From NCBI GenBank assembly GCA_036389315.1, contig DASVQF010000048.1, positions 232,222 through 296,221 on the forward strand: DNA of 64,000 nt. The letters are read 5' to 3'. The DNA comes from DASQYE01 sp036389315. GTDB taxonomy: Bacteria; Acidobacteriota; Blastocatellia; Pyrinomonadales; Pyrinomonadaceae. This document shows positions 8,121 to 16,933 of this stretch, piece after piece. A program made the translations under genes and the position numbers. Numbering within the stretch: the stretch's first letter is position 1; each line of letters begins with the position of its first letter. The notes beneath the pieces were generated by a model, which was given only the letters and a program-made list of their open reading frames with translations, did not search any database and was not told the origin of the DNA.

Positions 8121-9386
8121 TTAATGACAACTGCACGACGAGCAGCTACTTTGCGTAAGCTTCTTCTCAGTACTCACAATTGGCAAGTACCGGCTAAATG
8201 TTTTGGAAGCCCCGCCCTCGATATGCTTTCTTAGAGAATCTGCCAACTCTACGATGTGATCGTATCGTTGACCACCTTCACAGTATTCGCAGTCTCCGTG
8301 GGGAGGGACGGCGAGACCAAAAGATTGCGCTCTGAGATGTGCCACCTGGCAAAGATAATCGACGGGCTTTTCGGCATGTCCGCTCTCAAGCTCGCCGTTG
8401 GCCGGGCACATCCCACACATGGCCTTGATCTCGCACTTCACGCACTTTGTCATCATCGTCATCTTTTTACGACGCGCCTTGTTCAGGAAATTATTCCACC
8501 CCTCGCTAAAGCTTCCCTGGCGCAGATCGTACGTATCAAAGTGCGAAAGCACGCAGATGCTCATCCGGCCCTGCGGGTCAATGGCAAAAGAGTTCAGCCC
8601 GCCACCACAGTGATAGATTTCGTCGCTGTGTTCGGGAGTGTTGACAGGGCCGCCGAACTTTTCGGCAAACTTCTTCCATTCAGAGACGCGCACCGGATCC
8701 TGTAAATCCAGCTCTACGGACTCTTGCGGCGTCAGTCTAACTGCCAGCGGGCTCTGCGAGCAGTCAATGCGGGGGCTCATCAAAGCATCGAATTTGAAAC
8801 CCACGCCCAGCTCCTCTTCGGCGTATCGCTTCATATCCCAGATTTCATGCCGATTAATCGTGACGGCCACGGTCTTGAGAGAGAGCGGGAGCTTGCGCTC
8901 CAATAACAGCTCAATGCCACGGATGCATCTGTCGAAGGAGCCGGGAATCCCGGTCAGGCGCTCGTAGGTCTCGCGTGTGCGACCGTAGAGAGTGATCTCA
9001 ATGGCGAAGGGCCGCCATTCGACCAGGTGGTCGGCGATCTCGGGCGTCATCAACGTGCCGTTGGTAAAGAGCGTGATAAGAAGGCCCTTACTTTTAGCGT
9101 AGGTGTAGATATCCAGAAAATCCTTACGGGCAAAAATCTCGCCGCCCGTAAAGAGCAGCCAGAGACAACCGGCCTCCGTGATCTCGTCAAGAATGCGACA
9201 ATGCTCTTCAAAGGTCAGTTCCGAGCGGCGGGCCGCACTATCGCTCATCGGAAGATTGTTGTAGCAGTGAGCGCAAGTAAGCGGGCAGCGGCGCGTAACC
9301 TCTATCGTGCCGTTGGAGGGATAGCGGTCGCGCATCAGCAACCTGTGCATCTCCCGGCTAAACTCTCCGTAATTTACCGTCTCCAT
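8121..9386 (-). CDS. Radical SAM/SPASM peptide-modifying enzyme
   Basis: A 421-residue radical SAM protein. The cluster motif TRRCPLTCAHCYNN places Cys34, Cys38 and Cys41 as the [4Fe-4S]-SAM ligands. The C-terminal part is SPASM-like, with repeated Cys pairs (KCVKCEIKAMCGMCPANGE, then CEYCEGG) likely binding auxiliary clusters. Enzymes of this type (PqqE, AlbA, anaerobic sulfatase-maturase relatives) install C-C or thioether links in peptides. The extreme C-terminus is Cys-rich (SSCSSCSCH), which is unusual and may be an additional metal site or a substrate mimic. It begins three bases after the PqqD-like stop and is followed by the small Cys-containing peptide, so all are likely co-transcribed. 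The exact reaction is unknown. Confidence 0.85.
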   Translation of the reverse strand: METVNYGEFSREMHRLLMRDRYPSNGTIEVTRRCPLTCAHCYNNLPMSDSAARRSELTFEEHCRILDEITEAGCLWLLFTGGEIFARKDFLDIYTYAKSKGLLITLFTNGTLMTPEIADHLVEWRPFAIEITLYGRTRETYERLTGIPGSFDRCIRGIELLLERKLPLSLKTVAVTINRHEIWDMKRYAEEELGVGFKFDALMSPRIDCSQSPLAVRLTPQESVELDLQDPVRVSEWKKFAEKFGGPVNTPEHSDEIYHCGGGLNSFAIDPQGRMSICVLSHFDTYDLRQGSFSEGWNNFLNKARRKKMTMMTKCVKCEIKAMCGMCPANGELESGHAEKPVDYLCQVAHLRAQSFGLAVPPHGDCEYCEGGQRYDHIVELADSLRKHIEGGASKTFSRYLPIVSTEKKLTQSSCSSCSCH

Positions 9387-9389
9387 CGT

Positions 9390-9704
9390 TCACCCTTCGC
9401 TCTTGGTGGCGCGACGGATAAGGCCCGCCGACTGTAGCGTATCAAACAACTCAAGCACATCCCGCGTTGCCTCTTGCTCAGTGACCTCGTACTCCGATTG
9501 AATAGCGTTGACAATGTTTGAGAGCGGCGTGTCGCCGTCAATCAGTTGCCAGATTCTTGTGCCTACTTCATTCAAAGTATAGATCGAGTCCAGATCACCG
9601 ACCTGTCCCTTGACGGGCACGATCAGCGTCTCGCCCGCGATGTGGCGTGTGACCAGCTCCTCAGCTTTAACGAAACAACTGCTCAAAACATCCATCTCAG
9701 ACAT
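9390..9704 (-). CDS. PqqD-like RiPP recognition element protein
   Basis: A 104-residue protein with the PqqD fold pattern: a beta-hairpin start (VKAEELVTRHIAGETLIVPV), then LDSIYTLNEVGTRIWQLIDG, NIVNAIQSEYEV and the helical TRDVLELFDTLQSAGLI end. PqqD-type proteins bind the leader of ribosomal peptides and present it to a radical SAM partner. It is the first gene of the minus-strand operon, immediately before the radical SAM gene, with a plausible sigma70-like promoter upstream. This is the gene that most directly supports reading the cluster as a RiPP system. Confidence 0.82.
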   Translation of the reverse strand: MSEMDVLSSCFVKAEELVTRHIAGETLIVPVKGQVGDLDSIYTLNEVGTRIWQLIDGDTPLSNIVNAIQSEYEVTEQEATRDVLELFDTLQSAGLIRRATKSEG

Positions 9705-9772
9705 AACACGACAGTAAACAGACAGCTCTCTCGTCCGCTTAAAAGGGGTTGTGGAAATAGCTTAAGGTCGAG

Positions 9773-9801
9773 CAAATAGTCTTACACGTATCCCTTCTCA
9801 A
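9773..9801 (-). promoter_or_regulatory. Candidate sigma70-type promoter for the peptide operon
   Basis: On the minus strand TTGAGA (9801-9796) and TATTTG (9778-9773) are separated by exactly 17 bases, about 69 bases ahead of the PqqD-like start. This is a sequence match only. The 471-base divergent intergenic region (9705-10175) holds no other open frame I would support. Confidence 0.35.
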
Positions 9802-10038
9802 TTTAGTCGGGTACGATAATCTAATATCAGCAATGGCTAAAGTGTTGGGAGTAAATCAATCTTTTCGGCGTCAGCCAGTATTGCGAAGCTACTGACGCCA
9901 CCGACGCTGAAACAGGTGCGAGCAAACTAGCATTAGTAGGTGATTTCGTCAACACTTTGCTGACCCGAAAAGTGACCCGCCAAATCCGCACTAAATCCTT
10001 TGGATGCAGTGCGGCTCCGGTTCATCCGGGCAAATGGA

Positions 10039-10068
10039 TTGTGCATTGTGATTACATGCTGTTATACA
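10039..10068 (+). promoter_or_regulatory. Candidate promoter for the nucleotidyltransferase gene
   Basis: TTGTGC at 10039 and TATACA at 10063 are separated by 18 bases, about 108 bases ahead of the chosen start at 10176. It is a plausible but weak -35/-10 pair in the region shared with the divergent peptide operon. Confidence 0.3.
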
Positions 10069-10175
10069 ATTTGCCGGCCGCGTCATAACCTTGAAGACTC
10101 ATCCAGGTGAAAATGAGATCATCTGATTCCTAAAGAATGAGGAAGCATTACTCTCTTTCCCTTGTAAGGACGGTC

Positions 10176-11411
10176 ATGGTATCCCCTGAAATCCAGAGCC
10201 ATACAGCACCGATTGTCCGCCCTGAGATTGCGCTGCTCCTTTACTGTGCCCGGATGCGCCTGAACCTGGAAAGAACGGACGAATTAAAGAGCCTGATTGA
10301 GAATACAGCGGATTGGAAATACGTGCTTGAGATGGCATTCCGGCATGGATTGATGCCGTTCCTCTACTGGCAGATGAGTGCCGTGGCGGCAGAGCATATC
10401 CCCCGTGCCGTGATGGAACAGTTGCGAGACCGATTTCATCATAACCTTGCCAGAAATCTCCTGCTGACCATAGAGCTGCGCAGTCTCTTATCCCTGTTTG
10501 AAGAAAACGGGATTACAGTCATCCCTTATAAAGGGCCTGCGCTGGCCCTCGCGCTGTATTGTGATACTGCCTTCCGACAATTCAGTGATCTGGACTTATT
10601 AATATTCAAGCAGGATTTGGCCAGGGCTAGAGACCTTTTACTCTCTCGCGGCTACCACACGCCCTATGGACAAATCTCAAGGCGCGAGTCAGCGTATCTT
10701 CGATCTATGCGCGAGCAGTTGTTTACACATCCTAATGGGAGGGTACATGTGGAGATACACTGGGCATTCGCACCGGAGCCACTCGCACCGACACTGGACT
10801 CTGAACGTTTCCGGGAGAGGCTGGAAGAAACATCTCTCGATGGGATACAGACGCACACCCTTTCGCCAGAAGATTTACTGTTGGTTCTTTGTGTGCATGG
10901 AGGCAAGCACCTGTGGGAGCGCCTGGCATGGTTGTGCGATATTGCAGAGTTGATCGTCGCTCATCCGGACATGGACTGGGAGGGCCTGTGCAAGGAGGCG
11001 AGCACTCTGCGCGTTTATAGGATGCTGCTGCTTGGAATATTCATGGTTAATGATTTATTGGAAGTGCCATTGCCACAGGCGCTTGAGCAAGAGGTCAAGG
11101 CCGACGCAAACATCAAGGCTCTATCCCGACAGGTGCGGCGAAATCTTTTCACCGACGCCCCTTCCTCTCCTGAGCCCGGAGAGTCACTCTACTTTAACTA
11201 TAAGATCAGAGAACGAAGATGGGACGGGGCGCGTTACTGTTATTATATTACTGTGCCGCCGACCCCGGCCGAGTGGGCAGCATTAGATTTGCCGGAGCAC
11301 CTCTCGTTTCTTTACTACCTCATTCGCCCAGTACGATTAATCAAAAAGCACGCGGCCAGCCAACTGCGCAGGCTCAGCGGGTTATCAAGCTTTAGTCGAA
11401 GAATTCCCTGA
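10176..11411 (+). CDS. Nucleotidyltransferase family protein (NTP_transf_5 type)
   Basis: A 411-residue protein matching the uncharacterised nucleotidyltransferase family often found beside HprK-like kinases, PqqD proteins and S24 peptidases. The core is YKGPALALALYCDTAFRQFSDLDLL, where the D-x-D motif (SDLDLL) follows the nucleotide-binding hairpin, with HVEIHWAF downstream. The start is taken as ATG 10176 because AAGGA lies five bases upstream; an earlier in-frame ATG at 10137 lacks a ribosome site. The homologue PsmN of the pseudomycoidin lasso cluster further derivatises a phosphorylated Ser, which is family knowledge. It is divergent from the peptide operon and overlaps the convergent aminotransferase gene by 20 bases at its 3' end. 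Confidence 0.75.
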   Translation: MVSPEIQSHTAPIVRPEIALLLYCARMRLNLERTDELKSLIENTADWKYVLEMAFRHGLMPFLYWQMSAVAAEHIPRAVMEQLRDRFHHNLARNLLLTIELRSLLSLFEENGITVIPYKGPALALALYCDTAFRQFSDLDLLIFKQDLARARDLLLSRGYHTPYGQISRRESAYLRSMREQLFTHPNGRVHVEIHWAFAPEPLAPTLDSERFRERLEETSLDGIQTHTLSPEDLLLVLCVHGGKHLWERLAWLCDIAELIVAHPDMDWEGLCKEASTLRVYRMLLLGIFMVNDLLEVPLPQALEQEVKADANIKALSRQVRRNLFTDAPSSPEPGESLYFNYKIRERRWDGARYCYYITVPPTPAEWAALDLPEHLSFLYYLIRPVRLIKKHAASQLRRLSGLSSFSRRIP

Positions 11412-12579
11412 TCGTCTCGACCACAACGGCTTGCTGCTCTGCCGTCAGTTCGGGATAAATGGGCAGCGCCAGTGTCTCTCGGGCAGCACGCTCACTTTGC
11501 GGGTAATCACCTTCAGTCCAGCCCCGCCCGGCGAAGCATTCTTGCAGATGCAGCGGGACGGGATAGTAAATCTCCGTGCCGACGCCGCGCTCTCTGAGAA
11601 AGCCTTGCAGCTCGTCACGGCGTCTGGTGCGGATGACGAACTGGTTGTAGATGTGGCGGCTATCCTGCGCTTCCGCAGGCAGCAGCACGCCGTTCTCCTT
11701 TAAGGGTGCAGACGGGTGTAAGCCGCTCAGGACGAGCTGTGCTTCCTCGAAAAGTGTACTGTATCGCGTAGCATTACGACGGCGCGCCTCTGTCCACTCT
11801 TCCAGATATTTCAGCTTGACTCGCAGGACTGCTGCCTGAATCGCATCGAGGCGAAAATTTCCGCCCACCTCTTTGTTGTAATACCTGGCCGCATAGCCGT
11901 GATTGCGCAGTCGCTTGACGCGCTCGTCCAGCCCCGGGTCGTTGGTCGTCACTAACCCGCCGTCGCCGAAGCCGCCCAGGTTCTTCGTCGGGTAAAAGCT
12001 GAAGCAACCCAAGTCACCAATCGAGCCCGCCCGCCGCCCGCCGTATTCTGCGCCGATGGCCTGCGCGGCATCCTCTATCACATAGAGCTTGTGGTGGCGG
12101 GCCACTTCCATGATCTCGTCCATCTCCGCCATCTGTCCGTAGAGATGCACGGGCATGATGGCGCGCGTCCGGGCGGTAATCCGCTCTTCGAGCTTCTCCG
12201 GCACGATATTGAAGGTCGAAGGGTCAATATCTACGAAGACTGGGCGTGCGCCGAGGCGGGCTATCGAGCCCGCTGTGGCAAAGAAGCTGTAGGGCGTGGT
12301 GATGACCTCATCGCCGGGCCCGATGTCCAGGGCCATCAGCGCGACCAGGAGCGCATCCGTTCCCGAAGAGACGCCAATGCCGTACTGGCATTGTGAGTAG
12401 GCGGCCACCTCTCGCTCAAGTGCTTCGACTTCGGGGCCGAGGATGAAGTGCTGCGACTCTATTACGCGGTCTATTGCGGCCCTGATCTCCGGCCCTATCC
12501 GTGTGTTCTGCTCCTTCAAGTCCAGAAGCGGGATGGCTTGCGCCGCCAATGATTCTCCAGCCTTAATCATTTTGCTCAT
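11392..12579 (-). CDS. DegT/DnrJ/EryC1/StrS sugar aminotransferase
   Basis: A 395-residue PLP-dependent aminotransferase of the type that converts keto-sugar nucleotides to amino-sugars. Recognisable features are IPLLDLKEQN at the N-terminus, SSGTDALLVALMAL (PLP phosphate binding), VIEDAAQAIGAEY and SFYPTKNLGGFGDGG, where the Lys is the Schiff-base residue. Length and motifs are complete. Its product could feed the polysaccharide locus, but it lies 11 kb from it. It is convergent with the nucleotidyltransferase gene (20-base overlap) and divergent from the AraC regulator. Confidence 0.9.
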   Translation of the reverse strand: MSKMIKAGESLAAQAIPLLDLKEQNTRIGPEIRAAIDRVIESQHFILGPEVEALEREVAAYSQCQYGIGVSSGTDALLVALMALDIGPGDEVITTPYSFFATAGSIARLGARPVFVDIDPSTFNIVPEKLEERITARTRAIMPVHLYGQMAEMDEIMEVARHHKLYVIEDAAQAIGAEYGGRRAGSIGDLGCFSFYPTKNLGGFGDGGLVTTNDPGLDERVKRLRNHGYAARYYNKEVGGNFRLDAIQAAVLRVKLKYLEEWTEARRRNATRYSTLFEEAQLVLSGLHPSAPLKENGVLLPAEAQDSRHIYNQFVIRTRRRDELQGFLRERGVGTEIYYPVPLHLQECFAGRGWTEGDYPQSERAARETLALPIYPELTAEQQAVVVETIREFFD

Positions 12580-12654
12580 AGTTGATTGGAGTTTAGCGAA
12601 TACCTGAACCTTCTATCAACAGTGGCGGCGTATCCTGCCGGAACGGTCAATTTT

Positions 12655-13563
12655 ATGCCACAAGATCAGTGGCGGCGGTGTTCTCTCTTTAAGAGGGGCA
12701 GCTTGATTCATCGAAACTGTGTGACTGAGATGCATAGCTCAATTGATCCGGCGCAGCGTCTGAGGGGCAGCGTCCTGAGTGGACTGGTGCTGACGGAGTT
12801 CATGCAGCCTGCGAACATGAAAGTTCCCGAGCATTCTCATGAGTGCGCCACAATCTTGTTCGTCTTAAAGGGGATTGCTGTAGATCGGATGGCTAAGCGT
12901 GTGTACGAGTGCAGCGCCCAAAGTCTACTGTTCAGGCCGACCGGAGAACCACATACTCATCATTACGGACACGCAGGCGCGCACTGCTTAGTCATCGAAG
13001 TGAAGCCGCAGAGACTCGAAGCCATTCGTTCTTTCTCGCAAGTTTTAGATCGTGTCGGCAGCTTTCGTGACGGCTTGCTCTCGGAGTTGGCGAGCCGCCT
13101 CTATATTGAATCCCGCATCATGGATTCGGCTTCAGAGCTGGCGATTGAAGGGCTTGTGCTGGAAATGCTCGCGCACGCGGCGCGCCTGAACTCAAAGCTT
13201 ACAACTCTTACGACTCAACCACTGTGGCTCCTTCAGGCAGTGGATTTCATTCGTGAAAACTATGCCGAGCCCCTCAGCCTGTCTCAGATCGCGGCGCTGG
13301 TCGGAGTGCACGCGGCGCACCTGGCCGAGATGTTTCGCAAACATTATGGTTGTAGCATAGGCCATTATATCCGTCGCCTGCGTCTGGACTATGCCGCGCG
13401 AGAAGTGATGTTCTCGGAGACCTCTCTGGCGGACATTGCCACGAACGCCGGATTTTACGATCAGAGCCACTTCACCAGGTTCTTCAAGCGTTATGCCGGA
13501 CTGACGCCCGCCGAAATGCGTGCCAGGGCTGGATGGCCCAAAGCTCATACCAAAAGCCGCTGA
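12655..13563 (+). CDS. AraC-family transcriptional regulator
   Basis: A DNA-binding regulator with an N-terminal cupin-like domain (PEHSHECATILFVLKG, then GEPHTHHYGH) and a C-terminal AraC double helix-turn-helix, including LSLSQIAALVGVHAAHLAEM and the signature SLADIATNAGFYDQSHFTRF followed by GLTPAEMRA. The frame is open back to a TTG at 12586, but that would leave only seven bases to the divergent aminotransferase, so ATG 12655 (303 residues) is preferred; ATG 12730 is also possible. It may control itself or the S41 protease gene 93 bases downstream. Confidence 0.85.
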   Translation: MPQDQWRRCSLFKRGSLIHRNCVTEMHSSIDPAQRLRGSVLSGLVLTEFMQPANMKVPEHSHECATILFVLKGIAVDRMAKRVYECSAQSLLFRPTGEPHTHHYGHAGAHCLVIEVKPQRLEAIRSFSQVLDRVGSFRDGLLSELASRLYIESRIMDSASELAIEGLVLEMLAHAARLNSKLTTLTTQPLWLLQAVDFIRENYAEPLSLSQIAALVGVHAAHLAEMFRKHYGCSIGHYIRRLRLDYAAREVMFSETSLADIATNAGFYDQSHFTRFFKRYAGLTPAEMRARAGWPKAHTKSR

Positions 13564-13656
13564 TCGTCCAAGCCTGACTGAGATACTTTCTGCTACTGTC
13601 CTCTTACCAGAGAATGCCTTATTTCAATCAGGGCCAGCTAAAGGTGGAGGAATAGG

Positions 13657-15324
13657 ATGCTAAGAGGTTTCAGCGATCATTTATTGGCCGCGCTTATTTG
13701 CGCTCTCTTTTTCATTATTTCTCTTCAGCCGCAAGGCAGGGCCCAATCAATTGCGCCGGTCAGCTCTACGGAAGCGGTGGGATGGCGCGAAGACCTGCGC
13801 TTTATGGCGCAGGAGATTCCAAAGCGCCATAAGAATCTTTTCCACACTATGACACGGGAGCAGTTCGAGGCTGCGATCAAGCGACTTGACGAGCGAATAC
13901 CGGCGCTCGCACGCCATCAAATCATCGTCGAGATGGCTCGCATAGTGGCGCAGGTCGGCATGATCGGCGATGGTCATACGAGTCTGCCTTTAGTTCCGCC
14001 GCCTCATGAGGGCGCGCCCTTCAAGATAGGTTTCAGACAATATCCGCTCAAGCTCTATCTTTACAGTGACGGCCTTTTCGTCCAGTCTGCGGCCTCGGAA
14101 TGTGCTCCGGTAGTCGGCGCGCGCGTTGTCAAAATCGGCCAGGCGAGCGCCGAACAGGCTTTCAAAGCGGCCAGCGAGATCGTCTCGCGCGACAACGAGA
14201 TGACGCCCACAGATCGCGTCCCGCCACTGCTAACCATCCCAGAAGTGCTGCATGCGCTTGGCTTGATTGAGAACATGGAGAAGGCGCGCTTTACTTTCCA
14301 GTCAGGGGGAAAAGAAACGACTCTCGAATTGTCGCCAGTGGCTGACGCACGCAAAATCAAGTGGGTTGACGCTCGCGAGTCCGCTTCGCCCGCCCCGCTC
14401 TGGCTCAAAGACCCGCATAACAATTACTGGTTCGAGTACTTGACGGGCTCGCGGACGCTCTATTTCCGGTACAAGGGCGTCAGCGACAACCCTTCGGGCG
14501 AGAGTCTCAGAGACTTCTTCAAAAGGCTCTTTGCTTTTATCGAGGAGCACGCGGTTGACCGCCTTGTCATTGACATGCGTCTGAACCGTGGCGGGAATGC
14601 CGTGCTCAGTTGGCCCTTGATTTACGGCATCATCCGCTCGGATAAGATAAATCAGAAGGGAAAGCTGTTTACGATCATTGGACGAGAGACGTTTTCCGCC
14701 GGGTCGCAGACGGCTGCCTGGCTCGGCCTTCATACCAGGATGACATTCGTCGGAGAGCCGACCGGCGGAGGAGTAAATGTCTATGGCAATCATGTTTCAA
14801 TCGTGCTGCCCAGGAGCGGAATAGAGGTGTTCGTCTCTCCGTACTATTTCCAGAACACCTACCCCTGGGACGAGCGCCCCTGGATTGCCCCGCACATCAC
14901 GGCCGAGCTTTCATCCGAAGATTACCGTCGCAACAACGACCCGGCGCTGAGTGCGATTCTCAAATACCAGCCGATAGCCGAAATCATGACCGCTGCCCTC
15001 AGCGAAGGCGGCGCTGAGCTAATGCTCAAGCGGTACCTGGAATTCAAGAGCAGCCCGCCGACGGCTTCGATAAATACCGAGGAGGAGGTAAACGCCCTGG
15101 GCTACGAGTTGATCGGGCGCGGCCGCTTCCGTGAAGCCATCGAAGTATTCAAGCTCAACGTCAAGTCCTATCCTCTCTCCGCCAACGCTTACGACAGCTT
15201 AGGCGACGCTTACAGCCGGAGCGGTGATAAAGAGCAGGCTATTAAGGCTTATGAGAAGGCTCTGGAATTGAATCCGGCAAGCTCCGACACGGCTGAAAAG
15301 CTCAGACGACTCCGCAGTCGATGA
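13657..15324 (+). CDS. Secreted S41-like peptidase with C-terminal TPR
   Basis: A 555-residue exported protein with a clear signal peptide (ALICALFFIISLQPQGRAQ). The middle resembles S41/tail-specific proteases: VIDMRLNRGGNAVLSW and GRETFSAGSQTA, where Ser347 is the probable nucleophile, followed by FVGEPTGGGVN. The last 80 residues form TPR units (SANAYDSLGDAYSRSGDKEQAIKAYEKAL, split here: SANAYDSLGDAY and EQAIKAYEKAL). A strong GGAGGAATAGG ribosome site precedes the ATG. A canonical PDZ domain is not evident. It is followed 88 bases later by the AMIN-like gene on the same strand. Confidence 0.82.
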   Translation: MLRGFSDHLLAALICALFFIISLQPQGRAQSIAPVSSTEAVGWREDLRFMAQEIPKRHKNLFHTMTREQFEAAIKRLDERIPALARHQIIVEMARIVAQVGMIGDGHTSLPLVPPPHEGAPFKIGFRQYPLKLYLYSDGLFVQSAASECAPVVGARVVKIGQASAEQAFKAASEIVSRDNEMTPTDRVPPLLTIPEVLHALGLIENMEKARFTFQSGGKETTLELSPVADARKIKWVDARESASPAPLWLKDPHNNYWFEYLTGSRTLYFRYKGVSDNPSGESLRDFFKRLFAFIEEHAVDRLVIDMRLNRGGNAVLSWPLIYGIIRSDKINQKGKLFTIIGRETFSAGSQTAAWLGLHTRMTFVGEPTGGGVNVYGNHVSIVLPRSGIEVFVSPYYFQNTYPWDERPWIAPHITAELSSEDYRRNNDPALSAILKYQPIAEIMTAALSEGGAELMLKRYLEFKSSPPTASINTEEEVNALGYELIGRGRFREAIEVFKLNVKSYPLSANAYDSLGDAYSRSGDKEQAIKAYEKALELNPASSDTAEKLRRLRSR

Positions 15325-15412
15325 AGGTTTCCAACCGCGCTTTATGCCAAAATCTCGCCGCTCTGCGTCAAGCTTAACGGATTCGACCTGATCTTTAGCT
15401 TGAAGGAGAAGA

Positions 15413-15979
15413 GTGCTCAAAATGAGCGGAAAAATATTTGGCGCAGCCCTGCTGGCCTTCGCCTTAGCCGTCTCGTCCGCCCACGCTCAACGGCGCGCTC
15501 AAAGCGGCGGACAGGAGGAATACTATGACAAACTTGGCGACTTGAACGTCTGGACTACGGACGATGTCCTGCGCCGAAAGTTCGGGTATTTTCCCGAATA
15601 CTTGAAGATGCGGTTCGGGAGCCACGACGGCTACGACCGCGTTGTTTTCCAGGTGGACGGGGATTTAATCGGCTACTACATCACTTACGGAAAGCCGCCG
15701 TTTCAGGGCGAAGCCAGCGAGAGGAGCGTTAAAGTTCGCGGCAAAGCTTTCGTCGAAATCGCACTCTATCCCGTCATCTCTTCCGACGCGAATATCGAGG
15801 CCAACGAAAGATATGCTATTCGGCAGAGCCGCACAAGGATGCCACTCATCAGGGATGTCAAACAGGTCGAGTGGTTCGAGGGCGAGATTCGTTACGTCTT
15901 CGGCCTCAACCGTCGCAGGCCCTTTCGCGTCCAGGTTTTCTCTAACCCCACGCGGCTGGTCGTCGATTTCAAGCATTGA
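15413..15979 (+). CDS. Secreted AMIN-like domain protein
   Basis: A 188-residue exported protein. Translation most likely starts at GTG 15413, since AAGGAGAA sits just before it; an ATG nine bases later has poorer spacing. The signal peptide ends near AVSSAHAQ. The mature part shows YDRVVFQVDG, a central GKAFVEIALYPV strand and the closing PFRVQVFSNPTRLVVDF, the pattern of AMIN-like domains, which are thought to bind cell-envelope glycans. No catalytic motif is visible. The function is unknown beyond a likely envelope location. Confidence 0.72.
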   Translation: MLKMSGKIFGAALLAFALAVSSAHAQRRAQSGGQEEYYDKLGDLNVWTTDDVLRRKFGYFPEYLKMRFGSHDGYDRVVFQVDGDLIGYYITYGKPPFQGEASERSVKVRGKAFVEIALYPVISSDANIEANERYAIRQSRTRMPLIRDVKQVEWFEGEIRYVFGLNRRRPFRVQVFSNPTRLVVDFKH

Positions 15980-16026
15980 AGTTTAAGCGACCGTCAGATG
16001 TGGGCTAGGACATTCCCAGGCTTCTA

Positions 16027-16893
16027 TCAATTAGATAGAGACTCAAGTTCTTTTCTATCGGGGCTCTCTTGTTTTGGCGGTTCTTCTAAATGCTCTCTGA
16101 GCAGGCGAATCGTTTCTTGATTGCCTTTCCGTATGGCGAGGTCGAGTGGAGCTTCGCCGGAATTATTCCGGGCCTTGGGATTGGCTCCCCTTTCGAGCAG
16201 AATCTTCAAGCATTCAAGGCTGCTCTCCTCAATCGTTTGCATGAGAGGCGTCCACCCGAAATCGTCTTTCGCATCAAGGTCTGCGCCCGCGTCTATCAAT
16301 ATCTCCATCGCCCCGCAATCGCCTAAAGAGACGGCCGTCCAGAGCGCCGTCCTCCCACCATTGCCCCTGGCATTCATCTGCGCGCCGTGTTCCAGGAGAA
16401 CATGCATGATTCTCAGATCACCCTTGGCCGTGGCGATGAGCAGCGGCGTTTGGCCGTCCCTCGTTTTTGCCTCCACGTCAGCGCCATCGGAGAGAAGCCC
16501 TCTGACCATTCGGACATCGCCCTGTCGTACGGCGTAAAGCAGCTTGTCCCTCATCGGATCATCCAACGCCAGGGGATGCCTCTCCGGTTGCGCTGTAAAG
16601 CCCTGCGTCCTATCGAGCAGTTCAACTATGCGCGTAAAGCCATTAGCCGCAGCTCGCATTGAAGCCGTCAATCCGACCTGATTCTTTATCTCAACGCTCG
16701 CGCCGTATCTCAAGAGCAGCTCGACGATCTCTAAATGCCCGGCAGCAGCGGCATATATGAGGGCTGTATTGCCGAAGATATCCTGTGCATCAGTTTGAGC
16801 CCCGGCATCCAGGAGTGAACGCACCTCCGCGATCTCGCCTCTGGATGCGGACTTCATCAAATCAGAGATGTTGTTATTCGATTTGGATGTCAT
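16027..16893 (-). CDS. Ankyrin repeat protein
   Basis: A 288-residue cytoplasmic protein made almost entirely of ankyrin repeats (about seven, residues 8-270), with repeated forms such as GNTALIYAAAAGHLEIVELLL, shortened here to GNTALIYAAAAGHLEIV, DGQTPLLIATAKGDLRI and FGWTPLMQTIEESSLE. There is no signal peptide, membrane segment or enzymatic domain. Ankyrin repeats mediate protein-protein contact; the partner is not evident. It lies on the same strand as, and 40 bases downstream of, the M49-like gene. Confidence 0.88.
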   Translation of the reverse strand: MTSKSNNNISDLMKSASRGEIAEVRSLLDAGAQTDAQDIFGNTALIYAAAAGHLEIVELLLRYGASVEIKNQVGLTASMRAAANGFTRIVELLDRTQGFTAQPERHPLALDDPMRDKLLYAVRQGDVRMVRGLLSDGADVEAKTRDGQTPLLIATAKGDLRIMHVLLEHGAQMNARGNGGRTALWTAVSLGDCGAMEILIDAGADLDAKDDFGWTPLMQTIEESSLECLKILLERGANPKARNNSGEAPLDLAIRKGNQETIRLLREHLEEPPKQESPDRKELESLSN

Positions 16894-16933
16894 CGCTCGG
16901 CCTACGTTGCGGTGAATCTAAGATCTCGCTCTC

